The notes under the pieces are model-generated. The model ran no database searches and had not been told where the DNA came from. It was given only the letters and a program-made list of their open reading frames with translations. From Yersinia frederiksenii ATCC 33641 (lineage in GTDB: Bacteria; Pseudomonadota; Gammaproteobacteria; Enterobacterales; Enterobacteriaceae): 64,000 nt of DNA. Made by a program: the position numbers and the translations under genes. The stretch is from positions 4,836,186 to 4,900,185 of the forward strand of contig NZ_KN150731.1 of assembly GCF_000754805.1 (NCBI RefSeq), in the 5' to 3' direction. Positions 10,836-19,825 of the stretch are shown here, piece by piece; positions within the stretch are counted from its first letter, which is position 1; every line of letters starts with the position of its first letter.

Positions 10836-11396
10836 ATGAAAAAAATAGCATTGTCTTTGGCTATCATTGCGGTTTCATTATCCGCTCAGGCGCAAACTTT
10901 TAGTGTGAAAAGCCTTGATATGCCAGCCGGTAAACCACTACAAAATCAGCAGGTTTTTAACGGATTTGGTTGCGCAGGTGAAAACCAATCGCCACAGCTT
11001 TCATGGCAGGGGGCTCCTACAGAAGCGAAAAGCTTTGCTATCACGGCTTATGATCCTGACGCGCCAACAGGCAGCGGCTGGTGGCATTGGACGGTGGTGA
11101 ATATTCCCGCCAATGTTCATGAACTGGCAACCAATGCCGGGCAGCGTAGCGATAATGGCGCAAACAGCAGTTTGCCCCAAGGTGCGGTGCAGGGGCGCAA
11201 TGACTTCGGTTATGCCGGATTCGGTGGTGCCTGCCCACCAGCAGGAGATAAGCCCCACCGCTACCAGTTCACTGTTTGGGCATTGAAAACAGATAAATTG
11301 CCGCTAAACAGTGATGCGAGCGGCGCATTGGTGGGATTTATGCTAAATAGCAACGTCATTGCGAAAGCTGAATTAGTCACAACTTATGGCCGTTAA
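10836..11396 (+). CDS. YbhB/YbcL-family (PEBP-like) secreted protein
   Basis: The 186-residue protein has a signal peptide (MKKIALSLAIIAVSLSAQAQ). The rest is a phosphatidylethanolamine-binding-protein fold, with the family signature AYDPDAPTGSGWWHWTVVNIP and a second ligand-pocket stretch PPAGDKPHRYQFTVWAL. Bacterial members resemble Raf kinase inhibitor proteins, but their role is poorly known; E. coli YbcL is periplasmic and affects neutrophil migration in one pathogen variant. An AGGAG ribosome site precedes ATG 10836. It may be co-transcribed with the AraC-type gene 22 nt downstream. Confidence 0.88.
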   Translation: MKKIALSLAIIAVSLSAQAQTFSVKSLDMPAGKPLQNQQVFNGFGCAGENQSPQLSWQGAPTEAKSFAITAYDPDAPTGSGWWHWTVVNIPANVHELATNAGQRSDNGANSSLPQGAVQGRNDFGYAGFGGACPPAGDKPHRYQFTVWALKTDKLPLNSDASGALVGFMLNSNVIAKAELVTTYGR

Positions 11397-11418
11397 CGTT
11401 TAATCCAAGAGCAAAAGC

Positions 11419-12228
11419 ATGCAGCAGATAAACCACCGCCAGATGGCCATCTCCAGTGCTGAAATTGTGGCCCGCCGTGCACACACTTTGCGTCGGGTAA
11501 CGATATTTGCGCCAGCGCTGTGTCATGTCCGCCAAGGCAGTAAATTAGTGCAATGGGGCGCACAGACCGCCAACGCCGGGCAATCAACACTTATTTTGTT
11601 CCCTGCTGGAGCTGAAGTCAGTATTGCCAACACTCCGGATCGGGGCCATTACTGTTCGGATATGGTTTATCTGCCGCAAGAATTACTGCGCCAGTTCCGC
11701 CAATGGTATGGTGCGCTGGCTGCTACGCCGGTAACTAGCGCCTCTTTATGTGTTCCTCTGGATACCGATACCCATCGAGCATGGGAAAATTTATTGCTCA
11801 ACCTAAAGAGTCAGGCACCCAATGTGTTGTTACAGCACTCTGCTATGGGAGTTTTATTGGCCCTCCATCTGGCTGGGCAAGCAGGGCCATTATTGATCGA
11901 TCGTCGAGATAAGCTGGCTGAACAGGTGCAACAAATCTTCTTGCTCGATCCGGCCCGTGACTGGAGTGTGAGTGATGTTGCACAAACCCTACATATGGGG
12001 GACTCCACTTTACGGCGCAAGCTAATGCAAGAAGAGCGGCAGTTCCGGGTGATTCTGGAGGAAGTTCGTATGGGGTGTGCGTTGCATGCGCTGCAAACAA
12101 CATCACTGTCAATAGGGGAGATTGCTGCGCAACACGGCTATATCTCGCCGTCTCGTTTTACCTCGCGTTTTCAACAGCATTTTGGCTTAACTCCGCGTCG
12201 GTTACGTGAAGCAATTGCTGCACCTTAG
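11419..12228 (+). CDS. AraC-family transcriptional regulator
   Basis: The 269-residue protein has an N-terminal cupin-like sensing half and a C-terminal AraC/XylS double helix-turn-helix (about 165-265). The DNA-binding half contains DWSVSDVAQTLHMGDSTLRR and SIGEIAAQHGYISPSRFTSR, followed by the usual end HFGLTPRRLRE. The effector is unknown. It lies 22 nt after the YbhB-like gene on the same strand, so it may act on that gene or be co-transcribed with it. The ribosome site before ATG 11419 is weak. Confidence 0.87.
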   Translation: MQQINHRQMAISSAEIVARRAHTLRRVTIFAPALCHVRQGSKLVQWGAQTANAGQSTLILFPAGAEVSIANTPDRGHYCSDMVYLPQELLRQFRQWYGALAATPVTSASLCVPLDTDTHRAWENLLLNLKSQAPNVLLQHSAMGVLLALHLAGQAGPLLIDRRDKLAEQVQQIFLLDPARDWSVSDVAQTLHMGDSTLRRKLMQEERQFRVILEEVRMGCALHALQTTSLSIGEIAAQHGYISPSRFTSRFQQHFGLTPRRLREAIAAP

Positions 12229-12292
12229 TCTATCAGAGTACTCAGCAGTTGGTTATTCGTGGGATTGTCTGGCGTGATGGGCGATTGTAGAA

Positions 12293-12319
12293 CCGGCGTC
12301 AGATAAACACTGACGCCGG
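12293..12319 (-). terminator. Hairpin terminator after cycA
   Basis: A perfect 10-bp GC-rich stem (12293-12302 with 12310-12319) with a 7-nt loop lies 15 bp beyond the cycA stop. The T-run on the minus strand is short, so termination may be partial. Confidence 0.6.
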
Positions 12320-12334
12320 GCAAAGCAGTAATGA

Positions 12335-13762
12335 TTACAATTTAGTGATATTGCCGTCGTACAAACGGGCTCTGCGTTTTTTCAAAGTGATATAGCCGAT
12401 GGTCAAAATGACAAACCACAACGGTGTCACTATCAGCGCCTGACGGGTATCACTCTCCAGCGTTAATAGCACCAACACAAAGGCGAAGAACGCCATACAT
12501 ACCCAAGACATAAAAATACCGGCGGGCATTTTGTAGATGGACTTTTTATGCAATGCCGGGCGTCTTTTGCGATACACCAAGTAAGAGCACAGAATAATCG
12601 TCCAAACGAACATAAAAAGGATGGCTGATACAGTGGTGACCAGAGTAAAGACGGTCATAACGTTTGGTATCAGGTAGATAAGCACCACGCCACCGAGCAG
12701 ACAAATACAGGAGAATGTCAGGCCAGAAGCGGGAACCGAGCGACGTGATAATTTACCAAATTGCTTGGGCGCGTCGCCTTCTTTAGCCAAACCGAACAAC
12801 ATGCGGCTGGTGGAGAACACGCCACTGTTGGCTGAAGAGGCCGCGGAGGTCAATACCACAAAGTTAATCACACTGGCAGCAGCGGGTAGCCCGACCAGAA
12901 CGAATAACTCAACAAAGGGACTCTTATCGGCAACCACCGAGCTCCATGGCGTCACCGACATAATCATAATCAATGAGAAAACATAGAACATGATTATGCG
13001 GATAGGAATGGAGTTAATGGCGCGCGGTAATACCACTTCAGGGTCTTTGGTTTCGGCGGCGGTGGTCCCAACTAATTCAATACCGACAAAGGCAAAGACC
13101 GCTATTTGGAAACCGGCGAAGAACCCACTGATTCCTTTCGGGAACATTCCACCGTCATTCCATAAATGAGTAAATGACGCGGTGGTACCCGAAGGGGATT
13201 GATAGCTCATCAACACCATGGTCAGGCCTGCAAAGATTAGCGCCACGATTGCCACGATTTTAATCATGGCGAACCAAAACTCCATCTCACCGAACATTTT
13301 TACTGTCGCCAAATTCAGTGAGAGCAGCAGTAAAACGACTAATAATGAGGCGACCCATTGGGAAAAACCGGGGAACCAGAATTGCGCATAAGCGGTGATG
13401 GCGACAACATCGGCAATGCCGGTGATGACCCAACAAAACCAGTAAGTCCAACCGGTGAAAAAACCGGCCCAAGGGCCAAGTAAATCCGCGGCAAAATCAC
13501 TGAATGACTTATATTTCAGATTCGAGAGCAGCAATTCACCCATTGCACGCATCACGAAAAACAACATAAAGCCGATTATCATATAAACGAAGATGATCGA
13601 CGGCCCGGCAAGGCTGATGGTTTTACCCGAACCCATAAATAAACCGGTACCTATGGCACCGCCAATAGCAATCAACTGAATATGTCGATTGGAGAGACTT
13701 CGTTGAAGTTGCTCTTCAGGTTCCGGCAACGGTTCTGCCACTATCTTGGATTGGTCTACCAT
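12335..13762 (-). CDS. cycA: D-serine/D-alanine/glycine:proton symporter CycA
   Basis: This 475-residue amino-acid permease (APC superfamily, 12 helices) shares long identical stretches with E. coli CycA, such as NRHIQLIAIGGAIGTGLFMG, VITGIADVVAITAYAQFW and IELVGTTAAETKDPE. It imports glycine, D-alanine, D-serine and the antibiotic D-cycloserine. ATG 13762 gives the E. coli-like start MVDQ; an ATG at 13771 would add MGK. The upstream DNA is unusual: 17 tandem CTGT units lie 67 bp before this start. Length changes there could alter promoter spacing or the 5' leader and so expression. Confidence 0.94.
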   Translation of the reverse strand: MVDQSKIVAEPLPEPEEQLQRSLSNRHIQLIAIGGAIGTGLFMGSGKTISLAGPSIIFVYMIIGFMLFFVMRAMGELLLSNLKYKSFSDFAADLLGPWAGFFTGWTYWFCWVITGIADVVAITAYAQFWFPGFSQWVASLLVVLLLLSLNLATVKMFGEMEFWFAMIKIVAIVALIFAGLTMVLMSYQSPSGTTASFTHLWNDGGMFPKGISGFFAGFQIAVFAFVGIELVGTTAAETKDPEVVLPRAINSIPIRIIMFYVFSLIMIMSVTPWSSVVADKSPFVELFVLVGLPAAASVINFVVLTSAASSANSGVFSTSRMLFGLAKEGDAPKQFGKLSRRSVPASGLTFSCICLLGGVVLIYLIPNVMTVFTLVTTVSAILFMFVWTIILCSYLVYRKRRPALHKKSIYKMPAGIFMSWVCMAFFAFVLVLLTLESDTRQALIVTPLWFVILTIGYITLKKRRARLYDGNITKL

Positions 13763-13828
13763 CTTTCCCATTCCCTCTTCCTGTATTTGTGAAGTTGTTG
13801 AGCTCTATGCTGGCTCTTTGGTCTTAAC

Positions 13829-13896
<68 letters not shown>

Positions 13897-14139
13897 TAGA
13901 TTTTTTGTCTGCTTTAAGTACAACTTGCGAATTATTTAATATCTCCGCAACAATAATTACACAACACGCTTCATTTTCCAGTGTTTATATTTCACACACT
14001 GAAATTTGTTAAGTTCATCACAGCGCGTAGAATTACAACATGAAGTTACATAACTAACAATAATCACCAGTACTAGGTGCATAATTAATCCGCAGTGGTA
14101 AATACCACGTAGTATAAAGAGAAAAATCCGACGAAGTGT

Positions 14140-14168
14140 TTGACAGCTAAGGCCAACAGGAGAATAAT
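14140..14168 (+). promoter_or_regulatory. Promoter of the tRNA-Lys gene
   Basis: TTGACA (14140-14145), a 17-bp spacer and AATAAT (14163-14168) form a near-consensus sigma-70 promoter ending 10 bp before the mature tRNA-Lys 5' end. Confidence 0.75.
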
Positions 14169-14178
14169 TATCCCCGTT

Positions 14179-14259
<81 letters not shown>

Positions 14260-14311
14260 CCCTGAAATATCAATAAATTACAAAATCCTCGTTTGAATCC
14301 CTTAAAATCAG

Positions 14312-14346
14312 TGGCGACAAAATGGCGACAGAAATCTGTGGCGATG
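14312..14346 (+). repeat. Integrase arm-type repeats, attL side
   Basis: TGGCGACA occurs at 14312-14319 and 14323-14330, and the related TGGCGATG at 14339-14346. The same 11-bp-spaced pair occurs next to attR at 50379-50397. Placement beside both attachment cores suggests integrase arm-binding sites. Confidence 0.55.
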
Positions 14347-14362
14347 ACGATATTTTGACGCT

Positions 14363-14393
14363 AAAAAACCCGCGAGTTCGCAGGTTGTTTTTT
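14363..14393. terminator. Bidirectional hairpin terminator beyond ogr
   Basis: The stem AACC.GCGA / TCGC.GGTT (14367-14385, one mismatch) is flanked by A6 on the left and T6 on the right. It can end the leftward late/ogr transcript and also read-through from tRNA-Lys. Confidence 0.7.
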
Positions 14394-14408
14394 AGCCAAA
14401 TAATATAA

Positions 14409-14627
14409 TTAGAAATTGAGCGTTGATTGCCCTTGAGCAGTTGAATGTGGCGGAACTTTATTAATAACACCCGGAGTCATAATAGAGCGAATAAATGTCT
14501 CCATTGTAATGAATGTATGTCCGCAATTAATATTGGTACACTGATTATATCTCTCTTTAGTTTCGGCAGATATTTCACGACTGGATCGAGTATGCGCTGT
14601 GCAACGGCAAATAGGGCATCGCATCAT
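14409..14627 (-). CDS. ogr: Late-gene activator Ogr/Delta (zinc finger)
   Basis: The 72-residue protein begins MMRCPICRCTAHTRSSREIS, matching P2 Ogr. Four cysteines in CPIC...CTNINCGHTFIT bind zinc. Ogr/Delta proteins bind upstream of P2-type late promoters and recruit RNA polymerase through its alpha subunit. ATG 14627 is chosen because a GAGG element lies 8 nt upstream and it aligns with the family; a longer frame to 14648 lacks this support. It is the last gene before attL, as in P2. Three candidate binding motifs for it are listed in this annotation. Confidence 0.93.
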   Translation of the reverse strand: MMRCPICRCTAHTRSSREISAETKERYNQCTNINCGHTFITMETFIRSIMTPGVINKVPPHSTAQGQSTLNF

Positions 14628-14710
14628 AATAAACACCTCAACGTTCATTTGAGCTTATTAACTATTTTAAATTATTCAAATGAATAAATCATCTGTTTGT
14701 ATTCAACAAG

Positions 14711-15871
14711 TTATCCATCAATAGCTTCATAGCTTATATCTGATAGTAGAACTTCAAGTTCGAGGTTTGTCGTATAACCGCTATTATTGAGCGAATGAAT
14801 AACTTTAGTAATTATCCACGGCTGGTTATCGATCACTGACTTGAATCCCTTCACTTTGACAGGGGTTTCCGGGTATAGCTCGGGCCTGCCAACGGCCAAA
14901 GTAATAGAAAACTCAGCCACACCACGTTGTAATTTATCCCATTTTGCCTGAGCGGCGCGCATGGCTTGCGCTTGTGTGGCATAGACCGTCGTTAGGGCAA
15001 ACACGTTATCAGCTTCGCCCACCATATATTCACCCTCGCGCGCTTGCGGCTCTTTTGTCGCTTTCTTCTTAGCTACCGGCTTCGCTTTGGGGTGTTGCAG
15101 TGCACGCAAATGCTGTTCTTTTGGCCTGCGTTTGAGCTTAACCTTTTGCTTTTGCGGTTTCGGATCTTTGGTATGTAACCATTTCGCCGTTACACCGGTG
15201 TACGCACCCCGATCAGCGATAGCAAACTGATGTCGGTCGCCGTCACGGCGGGTGAGGGTGACTTGGGGAATAGGTTTGCCGCTGGCAGTGACGCCGCAAC
15301 CCGCTATAAGAAACAATAGTTTCCCCGCTTTGATGGAAACCTCGCCCCCGTTGCGTTCTGCAAGGCGAGTGAGGAATTTGGCGTCGGACTCTTGCGACTG
15401 GTCAATATGCGGAATTTTAATTGAGGCTAATGCTGGAGTGACGCTGGCAACGAGTTTGTTACGCGTGGCGATGGCTTCAACGATAACGCCGAGCGTGGTG
15501 TCATGCCACGATTCCTCGCGTCTGGAATTTAGCGTGCCGCGAAAATCTGCACTGCGGGCACGGATTGTCAGCGTATCCGGCGCACCCCTGTGTTCAATTT
15601 CATCAACGGTAAAACTGCCTTTATGAATCAGCGCCGAACCTTGCCAGCCGAGAAACAGCGCCAGAATGGCACCACGCAACGGCAGCTCGACCCGACCGTC
15701 GGCATCATCCAGTTCGATATCAAGCTGGTCAGCCTCAAAGCCGCGATTATCCGTCAGGGTTAGATTTATCAAGCGGTTGCTGATATTGCCGGTAATATCA
15801 CGACTATCAAGCGTTAACATAAAATCCGGCATCAATATGCTACCCGCATCTTTTGTCAGCACATCTAACAT
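14711..15871 (-). CDS. D: Tail protein / late control protein gpD
   Basis: The 386-residue protein aligns with P2 gpD, a baseplate hub protein of the gp27-like fold needed for tail completion. Typical parts are RDGDRHQFAIADRG and a C-terminal late-control domain with PVKVKGFKSVIDNQPWIITK. A Lys/Gln-rich linker lies near residues 245-275. Its ATG overlaps the stop of U (TAATG), showing translational coupling in the F-D tail operon. Confidence 0.95.
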   Translation of the reverse strand: MLDVLTKDAGSILMPDFMLTLDSRDITGNISNRLINLTLTDNRGFEADQLDIELDDADGRVELPLRGAILALFLGWQGSALIHKGSFTVDEIEHRGAPDTLTIRARSADFRGTLNSRREESWHDTTLGVIVEAIATRNKLVASVTPALASIKIPHIDQSQESDAKFLTRLAERNGGEVSIKAGKLLFLIAGCGVTASGKPIPQVTLTRRDGDRHQFAIADRGAYTGVTAKWLHTKDPKPQKQKVKLKRRPKEQHLRALQHPKAKPVAKKKATKEPQAREGEYMVGEADNVFALTTVYATQAQAMRAAQAKWDKLQRGVAEFSITLAVGRPELYPETPVKVKGFKSVIDNQPWIITKVIHSLNNSGYTTNLELEVLLSDISYEAIDG

Positions 15872-16350
15872 TAACTCGCCCCCACTGCGCCAGCCAGTTT
15901 TGCGACCATATCGCCGTTATTGCCGATGATAGTTTTGCTCTGTTTACCTATATCGCCATATAGCACTGCAAGTGATTCATCCACGCGGGTGAGCGTTAGC
16001 GTAAAATCGATTTTGCGCGGAGTACCGTCAGCAAAAAACACGCTATCGGTTTCGCTTACATTATTGATGACATACATGCCATAAATTGTGCCGGAACCAT
16101 CCAGTAACGGCCATGCACGGCCTTCTTCTGCCATCAGTCTAAGCGTAGTTATGGTCATTTTACCGCCGGTGAGTTCGGGATAAAGCACACCCCCAAGTGT
16201 GATTTTCTCTTCGCCAACCCCAAGAAATTGAAAAGCATCACGCTGACCAACCCGACTATTAGACGGCCAGCGATACTCCGCATTACGCTGAAAATTCTGG
16301 TAGGGCAGTGTCTGACGCATAAAAATAAACATACCGAGTGCGAGCATCAT
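15871..16350 (-). CDS. U: Tail terminator protein gpU
   Basis: The 159-residue protein is close to P2 gpU over its whole length (RDAFQFLGVGEEKITLGGV, IDFTLTLTRVDESLA). gpU ends tail-tube polymerisation and joins the tail to the head connector. It lies 12 nt after T and is coupled to D by a one-base stop/start overlap. Confidence 0.96.
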   Translation of the reverse strand: MMLALGMFIFMRQTLPYQNFQRNAEYRWPSNSRVGQRDAFQFLGVGEEKITLGGVLYPELTGGKMTITTLRLMAEEGRAWPLLDGSGTIYGMYVINNVSETDSVFFADGTPRKIDFTLTLTRVDESLAVLYGDIGKQSKTIIGNNGDMVAKLAGAVGAS

Positions 16351-16362
16351 GGTGTTATCTCC

Positions 16363-18807
16363 TTATCCATCGAAAGTCATGCTGGCGCGCATACGGGCGC
16401 GCTTTTCCCTTTCATGTTGTTCGAGAGCATCGCGGAGTTGGCGGTTAAAATTGTCACTAGTGGAGACACCACCAGAGAGCGTGATGTGGTAATCGTTTTT
16501 GCTCTGGTCAACGTAAGAGCGACCCGCAGGTGCAGTAACTGGCTGATAGGCCTGATAGCCACCATAAGTACTGGTCGCTGGAATGTAGGAACCGCCCTGT
16601 GTCACGGCACTGGCTTTAGCCGCAGTTTGGTCAAGTGTGCTGGATTCCTTATTGATAACACCGAGCTTTTTCAGCACCCAATCAATACCACTGCGCAATT
16701 TGTTAAAGGCATTGAGCGGCAGCATCAGCGAATCAGCCAGCGCCTGACCAAATATCACACCTGCATTGCGGCAACTGTCGAGTGTTTCTTTACTGGATTT
16801 CACCGGTGCAATGAGGTTTTGAAACCACTGCCAGACTTTTTGCAGGCCTTCCCCGAGAGAATCAAACATCGGCTTAAGCGGCGCGAACATTTCTCCGACC
16901 GGTGCAAATGCTGCCTTGAGTCCTTCAATCACACCACCAAAAAATGCACTGATAGGTTGCCAGTATTTACGGATAAGCAGCGCCCCAGCGGCAATGGCGG
17001 CCACAACGCCGACCACCGGCCAACTGATCGCACCAATGGCAGTCATAATCGCACCGCATACCGAGGTGAACACTGTGCCTAGCGCGCCAGCCGCAGCGAT
17101 AATGGCATTCACACCCGTGATAACTGGCCACGCCACGAGGCCAATGGCACCAATCATGCCAACAACGCCAAGCGCGGCCGCAGCAACAGTGCCTAATGTC
17201 TGAGCCAATCCTCGGTTTTTCTGAATCCAGATATCCAGTTTCAACACATATCGGGTGGCCGTTTGTACCAGCTTGCGCAGTGAAGACTCTTGCTGGTCAT
17301 AAAGGTCAGTCCCCACAGCCTGATATGCCGACTGAAATGCTTTAAAGTCGCCGCCGAGGTTGTCCTGCATAATCTTGACCAGTTCCTCGGTTTTGCCGTC
17401 AGAGGCTTTAAACACAGCGGTAAGTTGGTCGAGTTTACCGCTTGCCGCGGCGGTCATTAAAACCGCAGCGGCCGAGCTGGCTTCCTCGCCAAAGATGGTT
17501 TTCATGTATTCGGCGCGCTGGGCAGTACCCAGTTTATTTTTCTCAAAACTGGCCTGCATTTCTTTTAGGATGGTAACAATTGGCCGCGTGTTGCCTTTTT
17601 GGTCGGCAGTTTTTACTCCCAGCTCCTTTATGGCATCCCACGCCTTACCGGTCGGTGCCTGTAAGCGACTCAATACTGCACGACTCCCGGTACCCGCCAT
17701 TGAACCGGTGATTTTTGCATCATGCAGTGCGCCCACCATGGCCGTCGTTTCTTCAATACTGACTCCGGCATTTTTCGCCACCGGGGCGGCGTAGGTCAAC
17801 GCATCACTGAGACCATCAAAATTAGCGGCGGTCTTATTCATGGCCATTGAGATCACGTCACCTATGTGCGCAACCTTATGGTTTGAAAGCTGAAAGGCTG
17901 ATTTCAGCCCCATCAGCAATCCGGCGTTTTCCTCCATCGTGCGTCGATTCGCCAGCGCCATATTTAGCGTGACCGGCGTCGCAGCCTGAATGGCATCCAC
18001 GTCACCGCCCGCTTTGGCGATAATAATCTGCGCGCTGGCAGCATCGTCAGCCGAGGCAGCGGTATTATCGCCAAGTTGGCGCGCTTGTTTGCGTAATGCC
18101 GCCATTTCTACCGAATCTTTTGCCACGCCGAGCACCGCCTGTAACTCGGCGTTTTTCTGCGCAAAGTCATAGCCGGATTTCAGCAGAGCAACACCGGCTA
18201 ACGTGCCAGAAGTTGCAATCCCGACCCCAGCAGCCCCGATTGATGCTGCATTACCCGCCAGCTCTTTACCTGCCTGATAGCGCTGCTTTACCGCGTTGAG
18301 TTTTGCCTGTTGCGCACTAACTCGCGTCAGTGCTTCACGCTGGCGATTGAGCTGTGCCGTGGTTTCGCTGATGACGGTTTTTAGGCGTCGTTCATCTGCC
18401 GCCAATGTGCGTGTATTAATGCCCGCCTGGCTGAGTTCCTGACGCTGGCGCTGTACCGCCTGTCGCAAGCTATTATGTTTGAGCTGAAGAGCGGCGGCAT
18501 TTTTGCGCGCGGCCTCCATCGCTTGAGCCTGTGCGCGGGTCGGCTGTTCGGTGTTTCTAAACTGAATAGCTAACGCGCGGGCTTCTTCTTTTGCTCTTTT
18601 CAGCTCCTGACCGGTGACGGCAAGCTGTGCGTTGGTCTTACGGAATCCTTCAATACGGGATGCCTGACCACTTAGCTCACGTAATGATTTTTGCGTTTCC
18701 CTAATATCCCCAGACAGCGATTTACTCGCTGTCTGAATGGATTTAAACGGGCGCGTCGCCTGGTCAACAGCCTTGAGTAATACCTGTAACTTGACGTTGT
18801 TACTCAT
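16363..18807 (-). CDS. T: Tape measure protein gpT
   Basis: The 814-residue protein begins MSNNVKLQVLLKAVDQATRP as in P2. It has a long coiled-coil N-terminal third, then the phage tail tape-measure domain (GSRAVLSRLQAPTGKAWDAI) and hydrophobic segments near 540-620. Its length sets the tail length. The ATG at 18807 overlaps the end of the E' frame; an upstream in-frame GTG at 18819 is less likely. A 284-codon antisense frame lying inside it is a shadow. Confidence 0.96.
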   Translation of the reverse strand: MSNNVKLQVLLKAVDQATRPFKSIQTASKSLSGDIRETQKSLRELSGQASRIEGFRKTNAQLAVTGQELKRAKEEARALAIQFRNTEQPTRAQAQAMEAARKNAAALQLKHNSLRQAVQRQRQELSQAGINTRTLAADERRLKTVISETTAQLNRQREALTRVSAQQAKLNAVKQRYQAGKELAGNAASIGAAGVGIATSGTLAGVALLKSGYDFAQKNAELQAVLGVAKDSVEMAALRKQARQLGDNTAASADDAASAQIIIAKAGGDVDAIQAATPVTLNMALANRRTMEENAGLLMGLKSAFQLSNHKVAHIGDVISMAMNKTAANFDGLSDALTYAAPVAKNAGVSIEETTAMVGALHDAKITGSMAGTGSRAVLSRLQAPTGKAWDAIKELGVKTADQKGNTRPIVTILKEMQASFEKNKLGTAQRAEYMKTIFGEEASSAAAVLMTAAASGKLDQLTAVFKASDGKTEELVKIMQDNLGGDFKAFQSAYQAVGTDLYDQQESSLRKLVQTATRYVLKLDIWIQKNRGLAQTLGTVAAAALGVVGMIGAIGLVAWPVITGVNAIIAAAGALGTVFTSVCGAIMTAIGAISWPVVGVVAAIAAGALLIRKYWQPISAFFGGVIEGLKAAFAPVGEMFAPLKPMFDSLGEGLQKVWQWFQNLIAPVKSSKETLDSCRNAGVIFGQALADSLMLPLNAFNKLRSGIDWVLKKLGVINKESSTLDQTAAKASAVTQGGSYIPATSTYGGYQAYQPVTAPAGRSYVDQSKNDYHITLSGGVSTSDNFNRQLRDALEQHEREKRARMRASMTFDG

Positions 18808-19233
18808 GGGTGTTTCCACTTCTTTGGAGCGCTTTTTCGCGCCATGTGATGAGTTCGGTCAGACTCAGGGGATATAACTCTGATGGTGGCCAGTGGAATA
18901 TCACGGCAATATCTGCCATCAAATCATCGACCGACAGTTTCTTCGGGAAATCTACTACACCGAATTCGGCGATAAAAAACCCACCACCTTACCGGCCAGA
19001 GCCACAAGGTCAGGCAACTCCAGTGCGGCAACTTCTTGTTCAGTCAGTGCCGGAGAGGTCATGCGCGGCAATACTTTAATCAGCGCATCTACTTCAGAAT
19101 TAGCGACTGCTGCCAGACTGACGCCACGCAGCGTTCCGGTCGTTGGTTTAATCAGGGTGATGCTCGCAATTTCCTGCCCACCGCGTTTAACCGGGTTTTC
19201 CAAAGTGACGATATTCTCGTTTTTTTTCGTCAT
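18800..19233 (-). CDS. E+E': gpE+E' tail chaperone, made by -1 ribosomal frameshift
   Basis: The E frame contains the slippery heptamer T TTT TTA at 18979-18973 (codons GGT TTT TTA). After a -1 slip, reading resumes as IAEFGVVDFPKKLS and ends at TAA 18802-18800, giving about 144 residues. The extension includes the P2 E'-like stretch AVIFHWPPSELYP and LTELITWREKAL. P2-family tail chaperones use this device to make two proteins from one start for assembly of the tape measure. The E' stop overlaps the T start. Confidence 0.88.
18955..19233 (-). CDS. E: Tail assembly protein gpE (unshifted product)
   Basis: This is a 92-residue protein, MTKKNENIVTLENPVKRGGQ, similar to P2 gpE. It is the zero-frame product of the E/E' frameshift pair and acts as the short tail-assembly chaperone with E+E'. 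It lies between FII and T as in P2. The stop TAG at 18955-18957 is reached only when ribosomes do not slip. Confidence 0.93.
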   Translation of the reverse strand: MTKKNENIVTLENPVKRGGQEIASITLIKPTTGTLRGVSLAAVANSEVDALIKVLPRMTSPALTEQEVAALELPDLVALAGKVVGFLSPNSV

Positions 19234-19294
19234 GATTTTCTCGTTTCATTCAGTTGTCAGGGGAAACCGGCCAGCCTGACTGACCGGGCAAAGG

Positions 19295-19813
19295 TTACAG
19301 GCCGATATTGCGGCGATGCTGTTCGAGGCGATCGACACCATTCACCTTCTCAATCAGATTGAGGGTGTCGATCTCAACCAGCTCTTTACCGTCCAGCGTC
19401 AGCTTATAGTAAGTGCAGACCACCGAGATTTTTGCTTCGGTATCCTCTCCCTCTTTGCCTTCGCCAGTGTCGATCTCTTTCTGGCGGCCACGCATCACGA
19501 CTTCGACGGCCACCATTTCGCCACTATCATCGCGCTGGTAAGAACCAGAAAAACGAATCGGTACCGCATTGATACCGGTGGCAGCATACAATTCCCAGAT
19601 AACCGCATCAGGGAAACCACCAAGCGACCATTCCATTGACAGGGCATCATCGTCGAGGCCGAGATCGACCGGTGCGCAGCCGTTCATGCCCGCCCCGCGA
19701 TAGTTTTCCAGCTTGCGGGTTAGCTTCGGTAGCGTGATTGACTTGGCAACGCCCTGATAGCTGTAGCCGTTCAGGAACACATTCATCATTTTCAGTTTGC
19801 GTGGCATAGCCAT
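19295..19813 (-). CDS. FII: Major tail tube protein gpFII
   Basis: The 172-residue protein has P2 FII features along its full length (MAMPRKLKMMNVFLNGYSYQ, DRLEQHRRNIGL at the end). It polymerises into the inner tube of the contractile tail. It lies 12 nt after the sheath gene FI, in the F operon. Confidence 0.97.
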   Translation of the reverse strand: MAMPRKLKMMNVFLNGYSYQGVAKSITLPKLTRKLENYRGAGMNGCAPVDLGLDDDALSMEWSLGGFPDAVIWELYAATGINAVPIRFSGSYQRDDSGEMVAVEVVMRGRQKEIDTGEGKEGEDTEAKISVVCTYYKLTLDGKELVEIDTLNLIEKVNGVDRLEQHRRNIGL

Positions 19814-19825
19814 GAGTCAGGCTCC

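Noticed and set aside
16228..17082. 284-codon plus-strand frame inside U and T
   Set aside because: It is antisense to the well-supported tail genes U and T; composition follows their complement and no family is recognisable.
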